From the NCBI GenBank assembly GCA_017577615.1, contig PKRE01000005.1, positions 178,847 through 242,846 of the forward strand: a stretch of 64,000 nucleotides of DNA, read 5' to 3'. The position numbers and the translations under genes were made by a program. The notes beneath the pieces are model-generated. The model searched no databases. It was not told where the DNA came from and saw nothing but the letters and a program-made list of their open reading frames with translations. Origin of the DNA: Gammaproteobacteria bacterium (lineage in GTDB: Bacteria > Pseudomonadota > Gammaproteobacteria > Steroidobacterales > Steroidobacteraceae). How positions within the stretch are numbered: position 1 is the stretch's first letter; each line of letters begins with the position of its first letter. Below, piece by piece: positions 9,379 through 18,405 of the stretch.

Positions 9379-10497
9379 GTGAGCGAACTCACCACATCCT
9401 CGAGCACTCCGACGGTCGTCAATCAGGCGATCGGCTCGCGACGTATCGATGAATACCTCAAGGAGGTGCTCAGCAAGAACGGCTCGGACCTGCACTTCAT
9501 CGCCGGCGACATGCCGCGAATCCGGCTGTACGGCGAGCTGCACGTGCTGCGGCAGGAGATTCTGGAGCCGCAGTTCGTGGAAGAGGTGCTGCACGAGATC
9601 ATGCCGCGCGCAGCCCAGCAGCGACTCGAAGAGAAGCATGGCGCCGACTTCGCCTACATCATTCCCGGCGTATCGCGTTTTCGTGTGAACGTCATGCGCC
9701 ACCTGTACGGGCTCGGAGCCGTCTGTCGCGCGATCCCATCGAAAGCGCTGACCCTCGATGAGCTCAACATGCCCGATGCCGTTCGCAACCTCTGCAAGGT
9801 CAACAACGGTTTGATCCTCGTGACGGGCAAGACCGGCTCGGGCAAGTCGACCACGCTCGCTGCGATGATAGACGACATCAACACACGCAGAAAGGGTCAC
9901 ATTCTTACGATCGAAGACCCGATCGAATTCGTTCACCCGCGTAAGAACTGCCTCATCAGCCAACGCGAGATCGGCACCCATAGCCCCTCGTTCGCGCAGG
10001 CCCTGCATTCGGCCCTACGCGAAGACCCGGACGTCATCCTGGTCGGCGAGCTACGTGACTATGAGACGATGAGCATCGCGGTCACAGCCGCCGAGATGGG
10101 TATCCTCGTGATGGGCACGCTGCACACGAACGGCGCAGCCGCCACCGTCGACCGCATGGTGAACGCATTTCCTGCTGACAAGCAGTCGCACGTACGCGCG
10201 ATGCTGTCGACGTCCTTGCGCGGCGTGATCTCGCAGCAGCTCATCCCGCGTGCCGATCGACCCGGCCGCGTCGCAGCACTGGAAATCCTGATCAACACGC
10301 CCGCGGTCGCCAACCTCATCCGCCAGGGCAAACTCGACCAGCTCGAGAACACGATGCAGAGCGGCGCTCAGTACGGCATGCGCCTGATGGATTCCGCCAT
10401 CCAGGAACTGCTCGACAAGGGCATCATCTCTGGCAAAGAGGCCTACAAGAAGGCGATCAACAAGGCCAAGTTCGAAGCCGTGAAGGACCTCGGCTAG
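9379..10497 (+). CDS. PilT/PilU-family type IV pilus ATPase (second copy)
   Basis: A 372-residue paralogue of the preceding gene, in the same operon (20-bp spacing). It has an about 20-residue Ser/Thr-rich N-terminal extension, then NGSDLHFIAGDMPRIRL. The core carries Walker A GKTGSGKS (150-157), LTIEDPIEFVHP, EDPDVILVGELRDYET and GILVMGTLHTNGA. It probably acts with the first copy in pilus retraction. Two PilT paralogues in tandem are common, but being preceded by a kinase gene and placed between apbC and metG is not the usual arrangement. Confidence 0.9.
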   Translation: MSELTTSSSTPTVVNQAIGSRRIDEYLKEVLSKNGSDLHFIAGDMPRIRLYGELHVLRQEILEPQFVEEVLHEIMPRAAQQRLEEKHGADFAYIIPGVSRFRVNVMRHLYGLGAVCRAIPSKALTLDELNMPDAVRNLCKVNNGLILVTGKTGSGKSTTLAAMIDDINTRRKGHILTIEDPIEFVHPRKNCLISQREIGTHSPSFAQALHSALREDPDVILVGELRDYETMSIAVTAAEMGILVMGTLHTNGAAATVDRMVNAFPADKQSHVRAMLSTSLRGVISQQLIPRADRPGRVAALEILINTPAVANLIRQGKLDQLENTMQSGAQYGMRLMDSAIQELLDKGIISGKEAYKKAINKAKFEAVKDLG

Positions 10498-10607
10498 CCC
10501 GAGCGGCCGCGCCAGCGGCGGAAGCGCGATACGCGTGCAGCGTTCGCGGCCACCAGGCCACGTGGCCGTGTCATAATTCGTGTTCTTTCTCGTCGAACCT
10601 CGATCCC

Positions 10608-12677
10608 ATGCGCCATCTGTTCGTCACCACAGCTCTTCCCTACGCCAATGGACCGTTTCACATCGGTCACATCATGGAGTACATCCAGGCGGACATCTGG
10701 GTGCGGTTTCAGCGCATGCTCGGCAATCGCGTGCACTTCGTCTGCGCCGACGATGCGCACGGCGCCCCGATCATGCTCAAGGCACAGGACGAGGGGATCG
10801 AGCCCGAGGAGCTCATCGCGCGCATCGCTGCCGATCGGCCGCAATACCTGCAGGGCTTCGCGATCTCATTCGATCATTGGCACTCGACGCATTCCCCGGA
10901 GAACGTCGAGCTCTCGACCGATATCTATCGCAAGCTCAAAGAGGCGGGGCTCATCTACGTCAAGCCCGTCGAGCAGTTCTTCGATCCGGTCAAGCAGATG
11001 TTCCTCCCGGATCGTTACGTCAAGGGCGAGTGCCCGAAGTGCCACGCCAAGGATCAGTACGGCGATGCCTGCGAGGTCTGCAGCACCGTGTACGCGCCGA
11101 CTGATCTCATCAATCCCTACTCCACGCTTTCGGGCGCCACACCCGTTCGCAAGGTGTCGGATCATTATTTCTTCAAGCTGTCGGACCCGCGCTGCATCGA
11201 GTTCCTCGACGAGTGGCTGGGCACGCCGGGACGCCTGCAGCCCGCGGTCGCGAACAAGGCACGCGAGTGGCTGAAGGGCGAGGGCGAGCACGCCCTGGCC
11301 GATTGGGACATCTCGCGGGATGCACCGTATTTCGGTATTCCCATGCCGGATGCACCCGGCAAGTATTTCTACGTCTGGCTGGACGCGCCTGTCGGCTATC
11401 TTGCCTCGCTCAAGCATTACTTCGACATCGGCAAGGCGCGTGCAAACGGCGAAACGCGCAGCTTCGAGGAGTTCATGGCTGCGCCAGAGGTCGAGCAGAT
11501 TCACTTCATCGGCAAGGACATCATTTATTTCCACACGTTGTTCTGGCCCGCGATGCTGAAGTTCGCAGGCCGCAAAGTGCCGAATCACGTCTTCGTGCAC
11601 GGTTTCATCACCGTCTCCGGCGCGAAGATGTCGAAATCGCGCGGCACCGGCATCAGCCCGCTGCGCTACCTCGAGCTCGGCATGAACCCCGAGTGGCTGC
11701 GCTACTATCTGGCCGCCAAGCTGAACGCGAATGTCGAGGACATCGACTTCAACCCCGAGGATTTCGTCGCTCGGGTCAACAGCGATCTCGTCGGCAAGTA
11801 CGTGAACATCGCCAGCCGGGCGGCGGGCTTCATTACGAAACGCTTCGAGGGCCGGGTGCTGCCCCTCGACCCGACGCACGAGGCAGCGACTGCCAAGTGG
11901 TCGACGCTCGCGCGCGAGCGCGAATCGCGTATTCGCGACTACTACGAGGCGCGCGAGTTCGGCAAAGCCGTGCGCGAGATCATGGATCTTGCCGACGAGA
12001 TGAACGCAGCGATCGATCGCGAAAAGCCTTGGGAGATCGCCAAGGACGCCACACAAACCGAGCGGCTGCATCGGGTCTGCTCGGACTGCATTCACGCCTT
12101 CCGTCGCTTGACGCTGTACCTTGCACCCATCCTGCCGCGGACTGCGGAAAAGGCGGCGAGCTTCCTGGGCCTCAGCCTGCCGCTACGGTGGTCGCAATTG
12201 GACGAAGATGCGGCGGGCACGATCCAGCCCTACACACATCTGATTCAGCGCGTCGATCCGACGTTGCTCGACAAGCTGTTCGAGAGCGCACCCGCAGCGC
12301 AGACGAACGCTGCCGCAAGCTCGAGCGCGGCAGCGTCCGCGAGCCATCGCGGCGAAATCACGATCGACGACTTCAATAAGCTCGATCTGCGCATTGCCAA
12401 GATCCTGAAGGCTGAGACCGTAGAAGGTGCGGACAAGCTTCTGAAGCTGACGCTCGACATCGGCGATGCACAGCGCACCGTGTTCGCCGGTATTCGCGCC
12501 GCATACAGCCCCGAGCAGCTGACCGGCCGCTTGACCGTCGTCGTCGCGAATCTGAAGCCACGTAAGATGCGCTTTGGCGTGTCCGAAGGCATGGTGCTGG
12601 CCGCCGGCCCCGGTGGCAAAGACATCTTCCTGCTCTCACCCGATGCTGGCGCGACGCCGGGAATGAAGGTCAAATGA
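10608..12677 (+). CDS. metG: Methionine--tRNA ligase
   Basis: Charges tRNA-Met in the cytosol. At 689 residues it is the long form: a class Ia core with FHIGH (17-21), a zinc knuckle with C142, C145, C155 and C158, and KMSKS at 340-344, plus a C-terminal tRNA-binding (EMAP-like) domain from about residue 580 (DFNKLDLRIAKILKAE). An Ala/Ser-rich linker separates the two. The gene has a free-standing spacer on both sides. Its position before the rnf operon matches Pseudomonas. Confidence 0.97.
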   Translation: MRHLFVTTALPYANGPFHIGHIMEYIQADIWVRFQRMLGNRVHFVCADDAHGAPIMLKAQDEGIEPEELIARIAADRPQYLQGFAISFDHWHSTHSPENVELSTDIYRKLKEAGLIYVKPVEQFFDPVKQMFLPDRYVKGECPKCHAKDQYGDACEVCSTVYAPTDLINPYSTLSGATPVRKVSDHYFFKLSDPRCIEFLDEWLGTPGRLQPAVANKAREWLKGEGEHALADWDISRDAPYFGIPMPDAPGKYFYVWLDAPVGYLASLKHYFDIGKARANGETRSFEEFMAAPEVEQIHFIGKDIIYFHTLFWPAMLKFAGRKVPNHVFVHGFITVSGAKMSKSRGTGISPLRYLELGMNPEWLRYYLAAKLNANVEDIDFNPEDFVARVNSDLVGKYVNIASRAAGFITKRFEGRVLPLDPTHEAATAKWSTLARERESRIRDYYEAREFGKAVREIMDLADEMNAAIDREKPWEIAKDATQTERLHRVCSDCIHAFRRLTLYLAPILPRTAEKAASFLGLSLPLRWSQLDEDAAGTIQPYTHLIQRVDPTLLDKLFESAPAAQTNAAASSSAAASASHRGEITIDDFNKLDLRIAKILKAETVEGADKLLKLTLDIGDAQRTVFAGIRAAYSPEQLTGRLTVVVANLKPRKMRFGVSEGMVLAAGPGGKDIFLLSPDAGATPGMKVK

Positions 12678-12821
12678 GGCCGTAGAGCTGCGGCGCGCGC
12701 GGACACCCGACGGCCGGGTTCTGAGCCAAGAAGGTGCGGCGCGGCTCCAGTCCCCGTCTCCGGCGTGCATTCCGGCTAGAATGCGCTTCCTCGGTGAGCC
12801 AGCAGCCAGTTGACCGCTCCA

Positions 12822-13400
12822 ATGTCTGCTTTGCTTCTCGTTCTCTTGAGCGCAGTGCTCGTCAGCATGATTGCGATCCGCGGCGTGGAGAGCTGGCGAC
12901 CATTCGTCGACACGACCGATGTGTACGAGAACGCCGTCAGCACGGCCAGCGCTCACGCGGTGGCTCTGCCTACAATCGCGATCACGAGCTGGCTCTTGCA
13001 CGAGATCCTGCTTGCTCCGCTCGGACTCTCCTATTTGCGTCTGCCGGCATTCGTCGCGCTCGTGCTCATCATTGCCGCTGGCATTGAGATTCTCGTGCGC
13101 CGCAGCGGTCGACGGGTCCCTGCCCGTCCCGCATTCGCAGCGTTGCTCGTCGCGAATGGCGCCCTCTTGGGCGTTGCACTCGCGACACAGACGCTTGCAC
13201 GCAGCTTTGTGCACGTGCTCGTGCTCGCGCTTGCAAGCACGACAGCCTTCGTCGTTCTGCTGTTGGCGGCCGCAACGATCTACGAGCGTCTGCGTTACGC
13301 GGACGTGCCGGCGCCGTTCAAGCACGCACCCATCGCGCTCATCTCACTCGGCCTCATGGCGCTCGGCTGCATGGGCTTCATTGGATTGATTCCCGAATGA
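12822..13400 (+). CDS. rnfA: Divergent RnfA/RsxA-family membrane subunit lacking the conserved cysteines
   Basis: First gene of an rnfABCDGE operon, a polytopic inner-membrane protein of about 192 residues. The C-terminal third matches RsxA clearly (ADVPAPFKHAPIALISLGLMALGCMGFIGL). The N-terminal half-helix that normally reads NNFVLVKFLGLCPFMG is replaced by unrelated residues, and the usual TTNCAVLG motif is VANGALLG. Both cysteines that in other Rnf complexes help bind the intramembrane [2Fe-2S] cluster are therefore absent; the only Cys is near the C terminus. Start is ATG 12822; a TTG at 12810 is also possible. It overlaps rnfB by 4 bp. Confidence 0.8.
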   Translation: MSALLLVLLSAVLVSMIAIRGVESWRPFVDTTDVYENAVSTASAHAVALPTIAITSWLLHEILLAPLGLSYLRLPAFVALVLIIAAGIEILVRRSGRRVPARPAFAALLVANGALLGVALATQTLARSFVHVLVLALASTTAFVVLLLAAATIYERLRYADVPAPFKHAPIALISLGLMALGCMGFIGLIPE

Positions 13401-13957
13401 CGGACCTAGTCGGCTTTATCGTGATCATGGCCCTTGCTGGCCTCGCGTTCGTCATGCAGCGCGCGGCCGCGAGAGTGGGCTCTGAAGCAGCACGATCCGT
13501 CCTGATCGATCGTATCGACAGTCTGCTGCCGCAAACCCAATGCCGTCGCTGCACTTTCGAAGGGTGCCGACCGTACGCCACAGCCATCGCAGAAGGGCGC
13601 GCCGACATCAATCAATGCCCGCCGGGCGGCGACGAGACGGCGGCAGCGCTCGCGCGTCTGCTCGGACGACCCGCGAAGAAAGTCGATCACCGCTTCGGCG
13701 TCATGCCCGATGTGCCGATGGTCGCAATGATCGACGAGCTCGCCTGCATTGGCTGCACCAAGTGCATTCAGGCATGCCCAGTGGACGCCATCGTCGGCGC
13801 ATCGCGCCACATGCACACGGTGATCGCAGCAGCGTGCACCGGCTGTGAGCTTTGTATCCCGCCCTGCCCGGTCGATTGCATCGCAATGCGTCCGGCGAGC
13901 GAGTCGGTCACCGAAGTGATCCGCCTCGCACCGCTGCCGGCAGCCCACATGGTCTAA
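13397..13957 (+). CDS. rnfB: Rnf complex ferredoxin-like subunit RnfB
   Basis: Membrane-anchored electron-transfer subunit of 186 residues. An N-terminal membrane helix (about 4-22) is followed by the four-cysteine [4Fe-4S] site at C49, C52, C57 and C74 (CRRCTFEGC ... INQCPPGG). Two further [4Fe-4S] sites are CIGCTKCIQACP (C117-C127) and CTGCELCIPPCP (C147-C157). All expected ligands are intact, in contrast to RnfA and RnfE. The start overlaps the rnfA stop (ATGA) and rnfC follows after 3 bp. Confidence 0.95.
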   Translation: MTDLVGFIVIMALAGLAFVMQRAAARVGSEAARSVLIDRIDSLLPQTQCRRCTFEGCRPYATAIAEGRADINQCPPGGDETAAALARLLGRPAKKVDHRFGVMPDVPMVAMIDELACIGCTKCIQACPVDAIVGASRHMHTVIAAACTGCELCIPPCPVDCIAMRPASESVTEVIRLAPLPAAHMV

Positions 13958-13960
13958 GCG

Positions 13961-15418
13961 ATGTTGGCCAGGATTGGCGTGCGCGGGGGATTGCGGCTCG
14001 ACGCTCACAAAGAGCGCTCGACAGCTGCACCGATCGCAGTGGCACCTGCCCCGAGAGTAGCCGTGCTGCCGCTTGATCAACATGCGGGTGAAGCGGCGAT
14101 CCCGATTGTCTCGACCGGTGACACCGTGGCCGTCGGGCAACCGATCGCGCGCCCGGGCGCGGAGCTGAGCGCGTGGTTGCACGCGCCGATCTCCGGTCGC
14201 GTCGTCGCGATCGAGCCCAGACCTGCGGCACACCGTGCCGGCGAGGCAAGCATGAGCGTGGTGATCGCAAACGACGGACGCGAGACGCGCTACGTGCCGG
14301 AACGCTCGCTGAGCGACTACGCAAATATCACGCCGCTCGAGCTACGCGAGTGGATCGAGCGCGGCGGCATCGTCGGCTTGGGAGGCGCTGCGTTTCCGAC
14401 AGCCGTCAAACTCGCACGCGCCACCGATCGCTCTGCGCTGTCGTTGCTCTTGAACGGCGCGGAGTGCGAGCCGTTCATCAGCTGCGACGAGATGTTGATG
14501 CGCGAGCGTGCCGACGACATCGTCTACGGTGCGCGCGTCCTGCTGCACGCTCTCGAAGCGGACGAGTGCGTCATCGCCCTGGAAGACAGCAGCCCTCAGG
14601 CGGCAGACGCCTTGCGTGCGGCGCTTGCCCGCGCCGACGACGCGCGAATCCGTCTCGTGACCGTGCCGACCCTGTATCCGGTGGGCGGCGAACGACAACT
14701 CATCACGGCGGTGTTTGGACGAGAGGTTCCCTCCGATGGCTGGCCGCTCGATATCGGCATCGTGTCGCAAAACGTCGCCACGGCGGCGGCCGTCGCGCGC
14801 TGGATACGCGACGGCGAACCGCTCATCAGCCGCATCGTCACCGTCACTGGCGACGGCGTGGCCCGGCCGCGCAACCTCGAAGCACGCGTCGGCACACCGA
14901 TCGCAGAGCTGATCGCTGCGTGCGACGGCTACACACCGCGCGTTGAGCGCCTGCTCATGGGCGGCACGATGATGGGCATTGCGCTGCCAAGCGACGAGCT
15001 CGCCGTGGTCAAAGCCACGAACTGCATCGTTGCCGCATCGGCGCTCGACTTACAGCAGCGCGCGCCAGAGATGCCCTGCATCCGCTGCGGCAACTGCTCA
15101 GAAGTGTGCCCGGCATTTCTTCTACCGCAGCAGATTCACGCCAGCGCACGCGCCAACGATCTTGCAGGCCTCGAGCGATACGGGCTCATGGACTGCATCG
15201 AATGCGGCTGCTGTGACTACGTTTGCCCGAGCCAAATTCCGCTGGTCGAGCGCTTCCGCACGGCAAAGCCGCAGCTTGCCGCTCACTTGCAGGCACGCGC
15301 CAGTGCACGCGCCTCCCGCCTGCGCTACGAGAATCGGCGTGAACGGCTCGCGCGGCTGGAAGCCGAGCGGCGCGCACGCCTTGAAGAGAAACGACGGCTT
15401 GCACGCCAAAAGGTGTAG
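13961..15418 (+). CDS. rnfC: Rnf complex subunit RnfC
   Basis: Peripheral NADH/flavin-type subunit of the Rnf electron-transport complex, 485 residues. The N-terminal part is shorter than in E. coli RsxC but keeps PLDQHAGEAAIPIVSTGD and the barrel-like HAPISGRVVAI. The Rossmann region has GIVGLGGAAFPTAVKL and NGAECEPFISCDE. Two [4Fe-4S] motifs occur near residues 370-420 (CIRCGNCSEVCP and CIECGCCDYVCP). An Arg/Glu-rich helix (about 440-485) ends the protein; the long Ala/Lys-rich tail of the E. coli protein is absent. Confidence 0.93.
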   Translation: MLARIGVRGGLRLDAHKERSTAAPIAVAPAPRVAVLPLDQHAGEAAIPIVSTGDTVAVGQPIARPGAELSAWLHAPISGRVVAIEPRPAAHRAGEASMSVVIANDGRETRYVPERSLSDYANITPLELREWIERGGIVGLGGAAFPTAVKLARATDRSALSLLLNGAECEPFISCDEMLMRERADDIVYGARVLLHALEADECVIALEDSSPQAADALRAALARADDARIRLVTVPTLYPVGGERQLITAVFGREVPSDGWPLDIGIVSQNVATAAAVARWIRDGEPLISRIVTVTGDGVARPRNLEARVGTPIAELIAACDGYTPRVERLLMGGTMMGIALPSDELAVVKATNCIVAASALDLQQRAPEMPCIRCGNCSEVCPAFLLPQQIHASARANDLAGLERYGLMDCIECGCCDYVCPSQIPLVERFRTAKPQLAAHLQARASARASRLRYENRRERLARLEAERRARLEEKRRLARQKV

Positions 15419-15424
15419 CTCCGC

Positions 15425-16468
15425 ATGCGTTTTCCGACCTCGGCGCCTCCACATGTCGTAGCCCCGAATACCGTTGGGCGCATCATGCGGCTCGTGATCT
15501 ACGCGCTGCTGCCCACGATGGCCCTCCATGTGGTGTTCTTTGGCCCCGGGCTCATCGTTCAGAGCGTGCTCGCCATTGCGACCGCGCTCGCCGCCGAAGC
15601 CCTTGCGCTGCGCCTGAGAGGCAGGCCGTTGCGCCTCTATCTCACCGACGGCACCGCCGTCGTCACCGCCTTGCTGCTTGCGCTGTGCCTGCCGCCGCTT
15701 GCCCCATGGTGGCTCGTCGTGAGCGGTACGGCCTTCGCGATCCTGCTCGCAAAGCACGCGTTCGGCGGGCTCGGCATGAATATCTTCAATCCTGCGATGG
15801 TCGGCTATGCCGTGCTGCTGGTGTCGTTTCCGGCGCAATTGCTCACGTGGCTGCCGCCGGATGTTGCAGGCCTGCGCAGCGTCGAGCTCTCCTTCTCACA
15901 GACGCTGACGACGATTCTGACGGGGCAACTCCCGGACGCCTTGCGCTGGGATGCCGTGACCTCCCCGACGCCGCTCGATGCGCTTCGCACGAGCCTCGCC
16001 ATGGGCATGACCATGCAAGAGGCGCGGGCGAGCCCTATCTTCGGTACCTTCGGCGGCCGTGGCTGGGAGTGGATCAATCTCGCCACGCTCGCTGGCGGCA
16101 TCGCGCTGCTGCTGCTGCGGGTCATTCGCTGGCACATACCTGTGGCGATGCTCGCCTCCTTGGCTGCATGCGCGTCAGTGATGTATGCGCTCGATCCCGG
16201 CACTTATGCAGGGCCGATGTTTCATCTCACCTCGGGCGCAAGCTTGCTCGGTGCCTTCTTCATCGCGACCGATCCCGTCTCGGCAGCGACGAGCGATCGC
16301 GGCCGACTCATTTACGCAAGCGGCATCGGCGTGCTCACGTATGTCATTCGCACCTGGGGTGGATACCCCGATGGCGTCGCCTTCGCCGTGCTGCTCATGA
16401 ACTTGGCGGTGCCTCTGATCGACCGCTACACGATTCCGCGCATCTATGGACACCCCCGGAGGCCCTGA
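15425..16468 (+). CDS. rnfD: Rnf complex membrane subunit RnfD
   Basis: Polytopic flavin-bearing membrane subunit, 347 residues. It matches E. coli RsxD along its length (LPPLAPWWLVV, FNPAMVGYAVLLVSFP, GASLLGAFFIATDPVSA, GGYPDGVAFAVLLMN). The covalent FMN site, S-x-A-T in E. coli (GISQATPLD), reads AVTSPTPLD here, so the flavin-accepting Thr is kept but the residue before it is Pro instead of Ala. The last 23 bp overlap the rnfG start. Confidence 0.93.
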   Translation: MRFPTSAPPHVVAPNTVGRIMRLVIYALLPTMALHVVFFGPGLIVQSVLAIATALAAEALALRLRGRPLRLYLTDGTAVVTALLLALCLPPLAPWWLVVSGTAFAILLAKHAFGGLGMNIFNPAMVGYAVLLVSFPAQLLTWLPPDVAGLRSVELSFSQTLTTILTGQLPDALRWDAVTSPTPLDALRTSLAMGMTMQEARASPIFGTFGGRGWEWINLATLAGGIALLLLRVIRWHIPVAMLASLAACASVMYALDPGTYAGPMFHLTSGASLLGAFFIATDPVSAATSDRGRLIYASGIGVLTYVIRTWGGYPDGVAFAVLLMNLAVPLIDRYTIPRIYGHPRRP

Positions 16469-17084
16469 GCACGACACGCGACGCAGCAGCGCTGCGCCGT
16501 TGATAGCGCTGGCAGCAACGCTTGCTGCGCTGGTGGCAGCGCTCATTTGGGTCGCGCACATCACGCGCGAGCCGATTGCGCTCAACCGCCAGTCGCGCGT
16601 CTCTGCAGCGCTGGAAGCGCTCTTGCCGCCGGGCAGCTACGACAACGACGTGCTCGCCGATACGATCGAAGTCCGCGCGCCGGAGCTGCTTGGCACCGAG
16701 CAACCGGTCGTTGTCTATCGCGTGCGCAAGGACGGCCGACCGGTCGCCGCGGTGCTGCGACCGGTTGCGCCGGACGGTTATCGCGGACCGATCGAGCTGA
16801 TGGTTGCGATCGCGTATGACGGCACGATCATCGGCGTGCAGGTCTTGCGGCACAACGAAACGCCGGGGCTCGGCGCTCAATTCGAGACGCGCCGTGCGGA
16901 CTGGTTGGATGCGTTCGCCGGCTTGTCGCTGTCCAATCCGCCACAGCAGCGCTGGACCGTAAGAAAGGACGGCGGCGACTTCGATGCCTTCACCGGCGCG
17001 ACGATCACGCCGCGCGCGATCGTCAAAGCAGTCAGGAGGACGCTCGAGTTCTATCACACGAACCGCGAGCGGCTGTACGAATAG
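16446..17084 (+). CDS. rnfG: Rnf complex FMN-binding subunit RnfG
   Basis: Single-span inner-membrane protein (helix about 17-38) with a periplasmic FMN domain, 212 residues. The covalent flavin motif is intact: DAFTGATITPRAIVKAV, with the acceptor Thr in TGAT, and the upstream HNETPGLGAQFE segment is typical. It starts within the end of rnfD and is followed after 3 bp by rnfE. Confidence 0.95.
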   Translation: MDTPGGPEHDTRRSSAAPLIALAATLAALVAALIWVAHITREPIALNRQSRVSAALEALLPPGSYDNDVLADTIEVRAPELLGTEQPVVVYRVRKDGRPVAAVLRPVAPDGYRGPIELMVAIAYDGTIIGVQVLRHNETPGLGAQFETRRADWLDAFAGLSLSNPPQQRWTVRKDGGDFDAFTGATITPRAIVKAVRRTLEFYHTNRERLYE

Positions 17085-17087
17085 ACG

Positions 17088-17693
17088 ATGGACACACGCA
17101 ACGAGACTTGGCGCAACGATTTCGTTCTCGTGGCGGCTCTCTGCCCGTTGCTGGCAGCCAGCGATACGCTGGTCAGCGCGCTCACGGTCGGTCTTGCGGC
17201 GCTCGTGAGCGCTCTGGCCGCGAGCGGCATCATCGCCGCATTGGGACATTGGCTCGAGCGCGACCTGCGATTCCTGACCGTTGTGCTCGTCACGACGCTC
17301 GTCGTGGCGATCCTCGATCTCATGCTGAGCGCCTGGTTTCATGTCGCGCGGCAATCGGCAGGCCTTTACCTGCTGCTGATTCCCGCCAATCTCGCGCTGG
17401 TGCACTTGAACACCGAGCCACACGCCCGCGGCCTGCTGCGACGTGTCGCGACGTTGATGCTCGCGGTCGTGGGGGTGCTCCTCGTGATGGGACTCGCTCG
17501 CGAAGCCGTCGGACGCGGCTCCGTCTTGCACGATGCGCAAGCCCTCATCGGCTCGCACGGTCGCGAGATCACGCTGTTTCGAGTAGACATGGGTTTTCTG
17601 CTCGCAATGCTGCCGCCGGGCGCGTTCATCGCGCTCGGGCTTCTCCTCGCAGTGCGCAACTGGCTGCGCGCTTCACGCACGAATGCTCAATGA
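17088..17693 (+). CDS. rnfE: RnfE/RsxE-family membrane subunit with one conserved cysteine missing
   Basis: Polytopic partner of RnfA, 201 residues. The first cluster cysteine is retained (C19 in VAALCPLLAASDT). The second, normally in IPLIVTNCIVVGRAE, is gone: the matching segment is LLIPANLALVHLNTE. C-terminal features are typical (FLLAMLPPGAFIALGLLLA). Together with RnfA, three of the four membrane cysteines of a normal complex are missing. Its stop overlaps the nth start (ATGA). Confidence 0.88.
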   Translation: MDTRNETWRNDFVLVAALCPLLAASDTLVSALTVGLAALVSALAASGIIAALGHWLERDLRFLTVVLVTTLVVAILDLMLSAWFHVARQSAGLYLLLIPANLALVHLNTEPHARGLLRRVATLMLAVVGVLLVMGLAREAVGRGSVLHDAQALIGSHGREITLFRVDMGFLLAMLPPGAFIALGLLLAVRNWLRASRTNAQ

Positions 17694-18331
17694 CGCCAAA
17701 GAAAATTCGCACGATTTTTCGACGCTTCAAGGAAGCGAACCCCTCACCCAAAACCGAGCTCGAATATCGCACGCCGTTCGAGCTGCTCGTGGCGGTAATC
17801 CTCTCTGCTCAGGCAACGGACCGTAGCGTCAACCTGGCGACGCGCAAGCTCTTCCAGCGCGCGAATACCCCGCAGGCGATGCTCGAGCTCGGTGTCGAAG
17901 GGCTTGCCCGCTATATCCGTACGATCGGATTGTTCAACACGAAGGCAAAGAACATCATCGAGACCTGCCGCATCCTCGTCGAGAAGCACGGCGGCGAGGT
18001 GCCACGCTCACGTGAGGAGCTCGAAGCCTTGCCCGGCGTGGGACGTAAGACAGCGAATGTGATCCTCAATACCGCCTTCGGCGAGTCCACTGTCGCCGTC
18101 GATACGCACATATTCCGGGTCGCAAATCGCACCGGCATCGCGCCGGGCGCCAATGTGCGCGAAGTCGAGGAGCGACTCCTTCAAGTCGTGCCGCAGGAGT
18201 ACTTGAAGGACGCTCATCACTGGCTGATCCTTCATGGGCGGTATACGTGCGTGGCGCGTAAGCCCAAATGCCCCCAGTGCTTGATCCGGGATTTGTGCGA
18301 GTACCCCCACAAGACGCCGTCTGACGGTTGA
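17690..18331 (+). CDS. nth: Endonuclease III
   Basis: Base-excision repair DNA glycosylase/AP lyase for oxidised pyrimidines, 213 residues. The HhH-GPD core shows LSAQATDRSVN, LPGVGRKTANV with the catalytic Lys, and VDTHIFRVANR with the catalytic Asp. The C-terminal [4Fe-4S] loop is C-x6-C-x2-C-x5-C (CVARKPKCPQCLIRDLC). The start ATG at 17690 overlaps rnfE; nth is the usual last gene of gammaproteobacterial rnf operons. Confidence 0.97.
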   Translation: MTPKKIRTIFRRFKEANPSPKTELEYRTPFELLVAVILSAQATDRSVNLATRKLFQRANTPQAMLELGVEGLARYIRTIGLFNTKAKNIIETCRILVEKHGGEVPRSREELEALPGVGRKTANVILNTAFGESTVAVDTHIFRVANRTGIAPGANVREVEERLLQVVPQEYLKDAHHWLILHGRYTCVARKPKCPQCLIRDLCEYPHKTPSDG

Positions 18332-18405
18332 CGGGCGCGCCAGCGCGGTCAGAATGCAGATGTGGCCGCTTTCGGCCGCCGACGTCCAGTCTGCGAACGC
18401 TGCCG

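Noticed and set aside
8264..10497. The two ATPases as GspE/PilB assembly ATPases
   Set aside because: Length of about 365-372 residues, N-terminal domain and absence of the zinc-binding insertion fit the retraction family instead.
10554..10565. Palindrome GGCCACGTGGCC upstream of metG as an operator
   Set aside because: Short GC-only palindromes are expected by chance at this base composition; no supporting second site.
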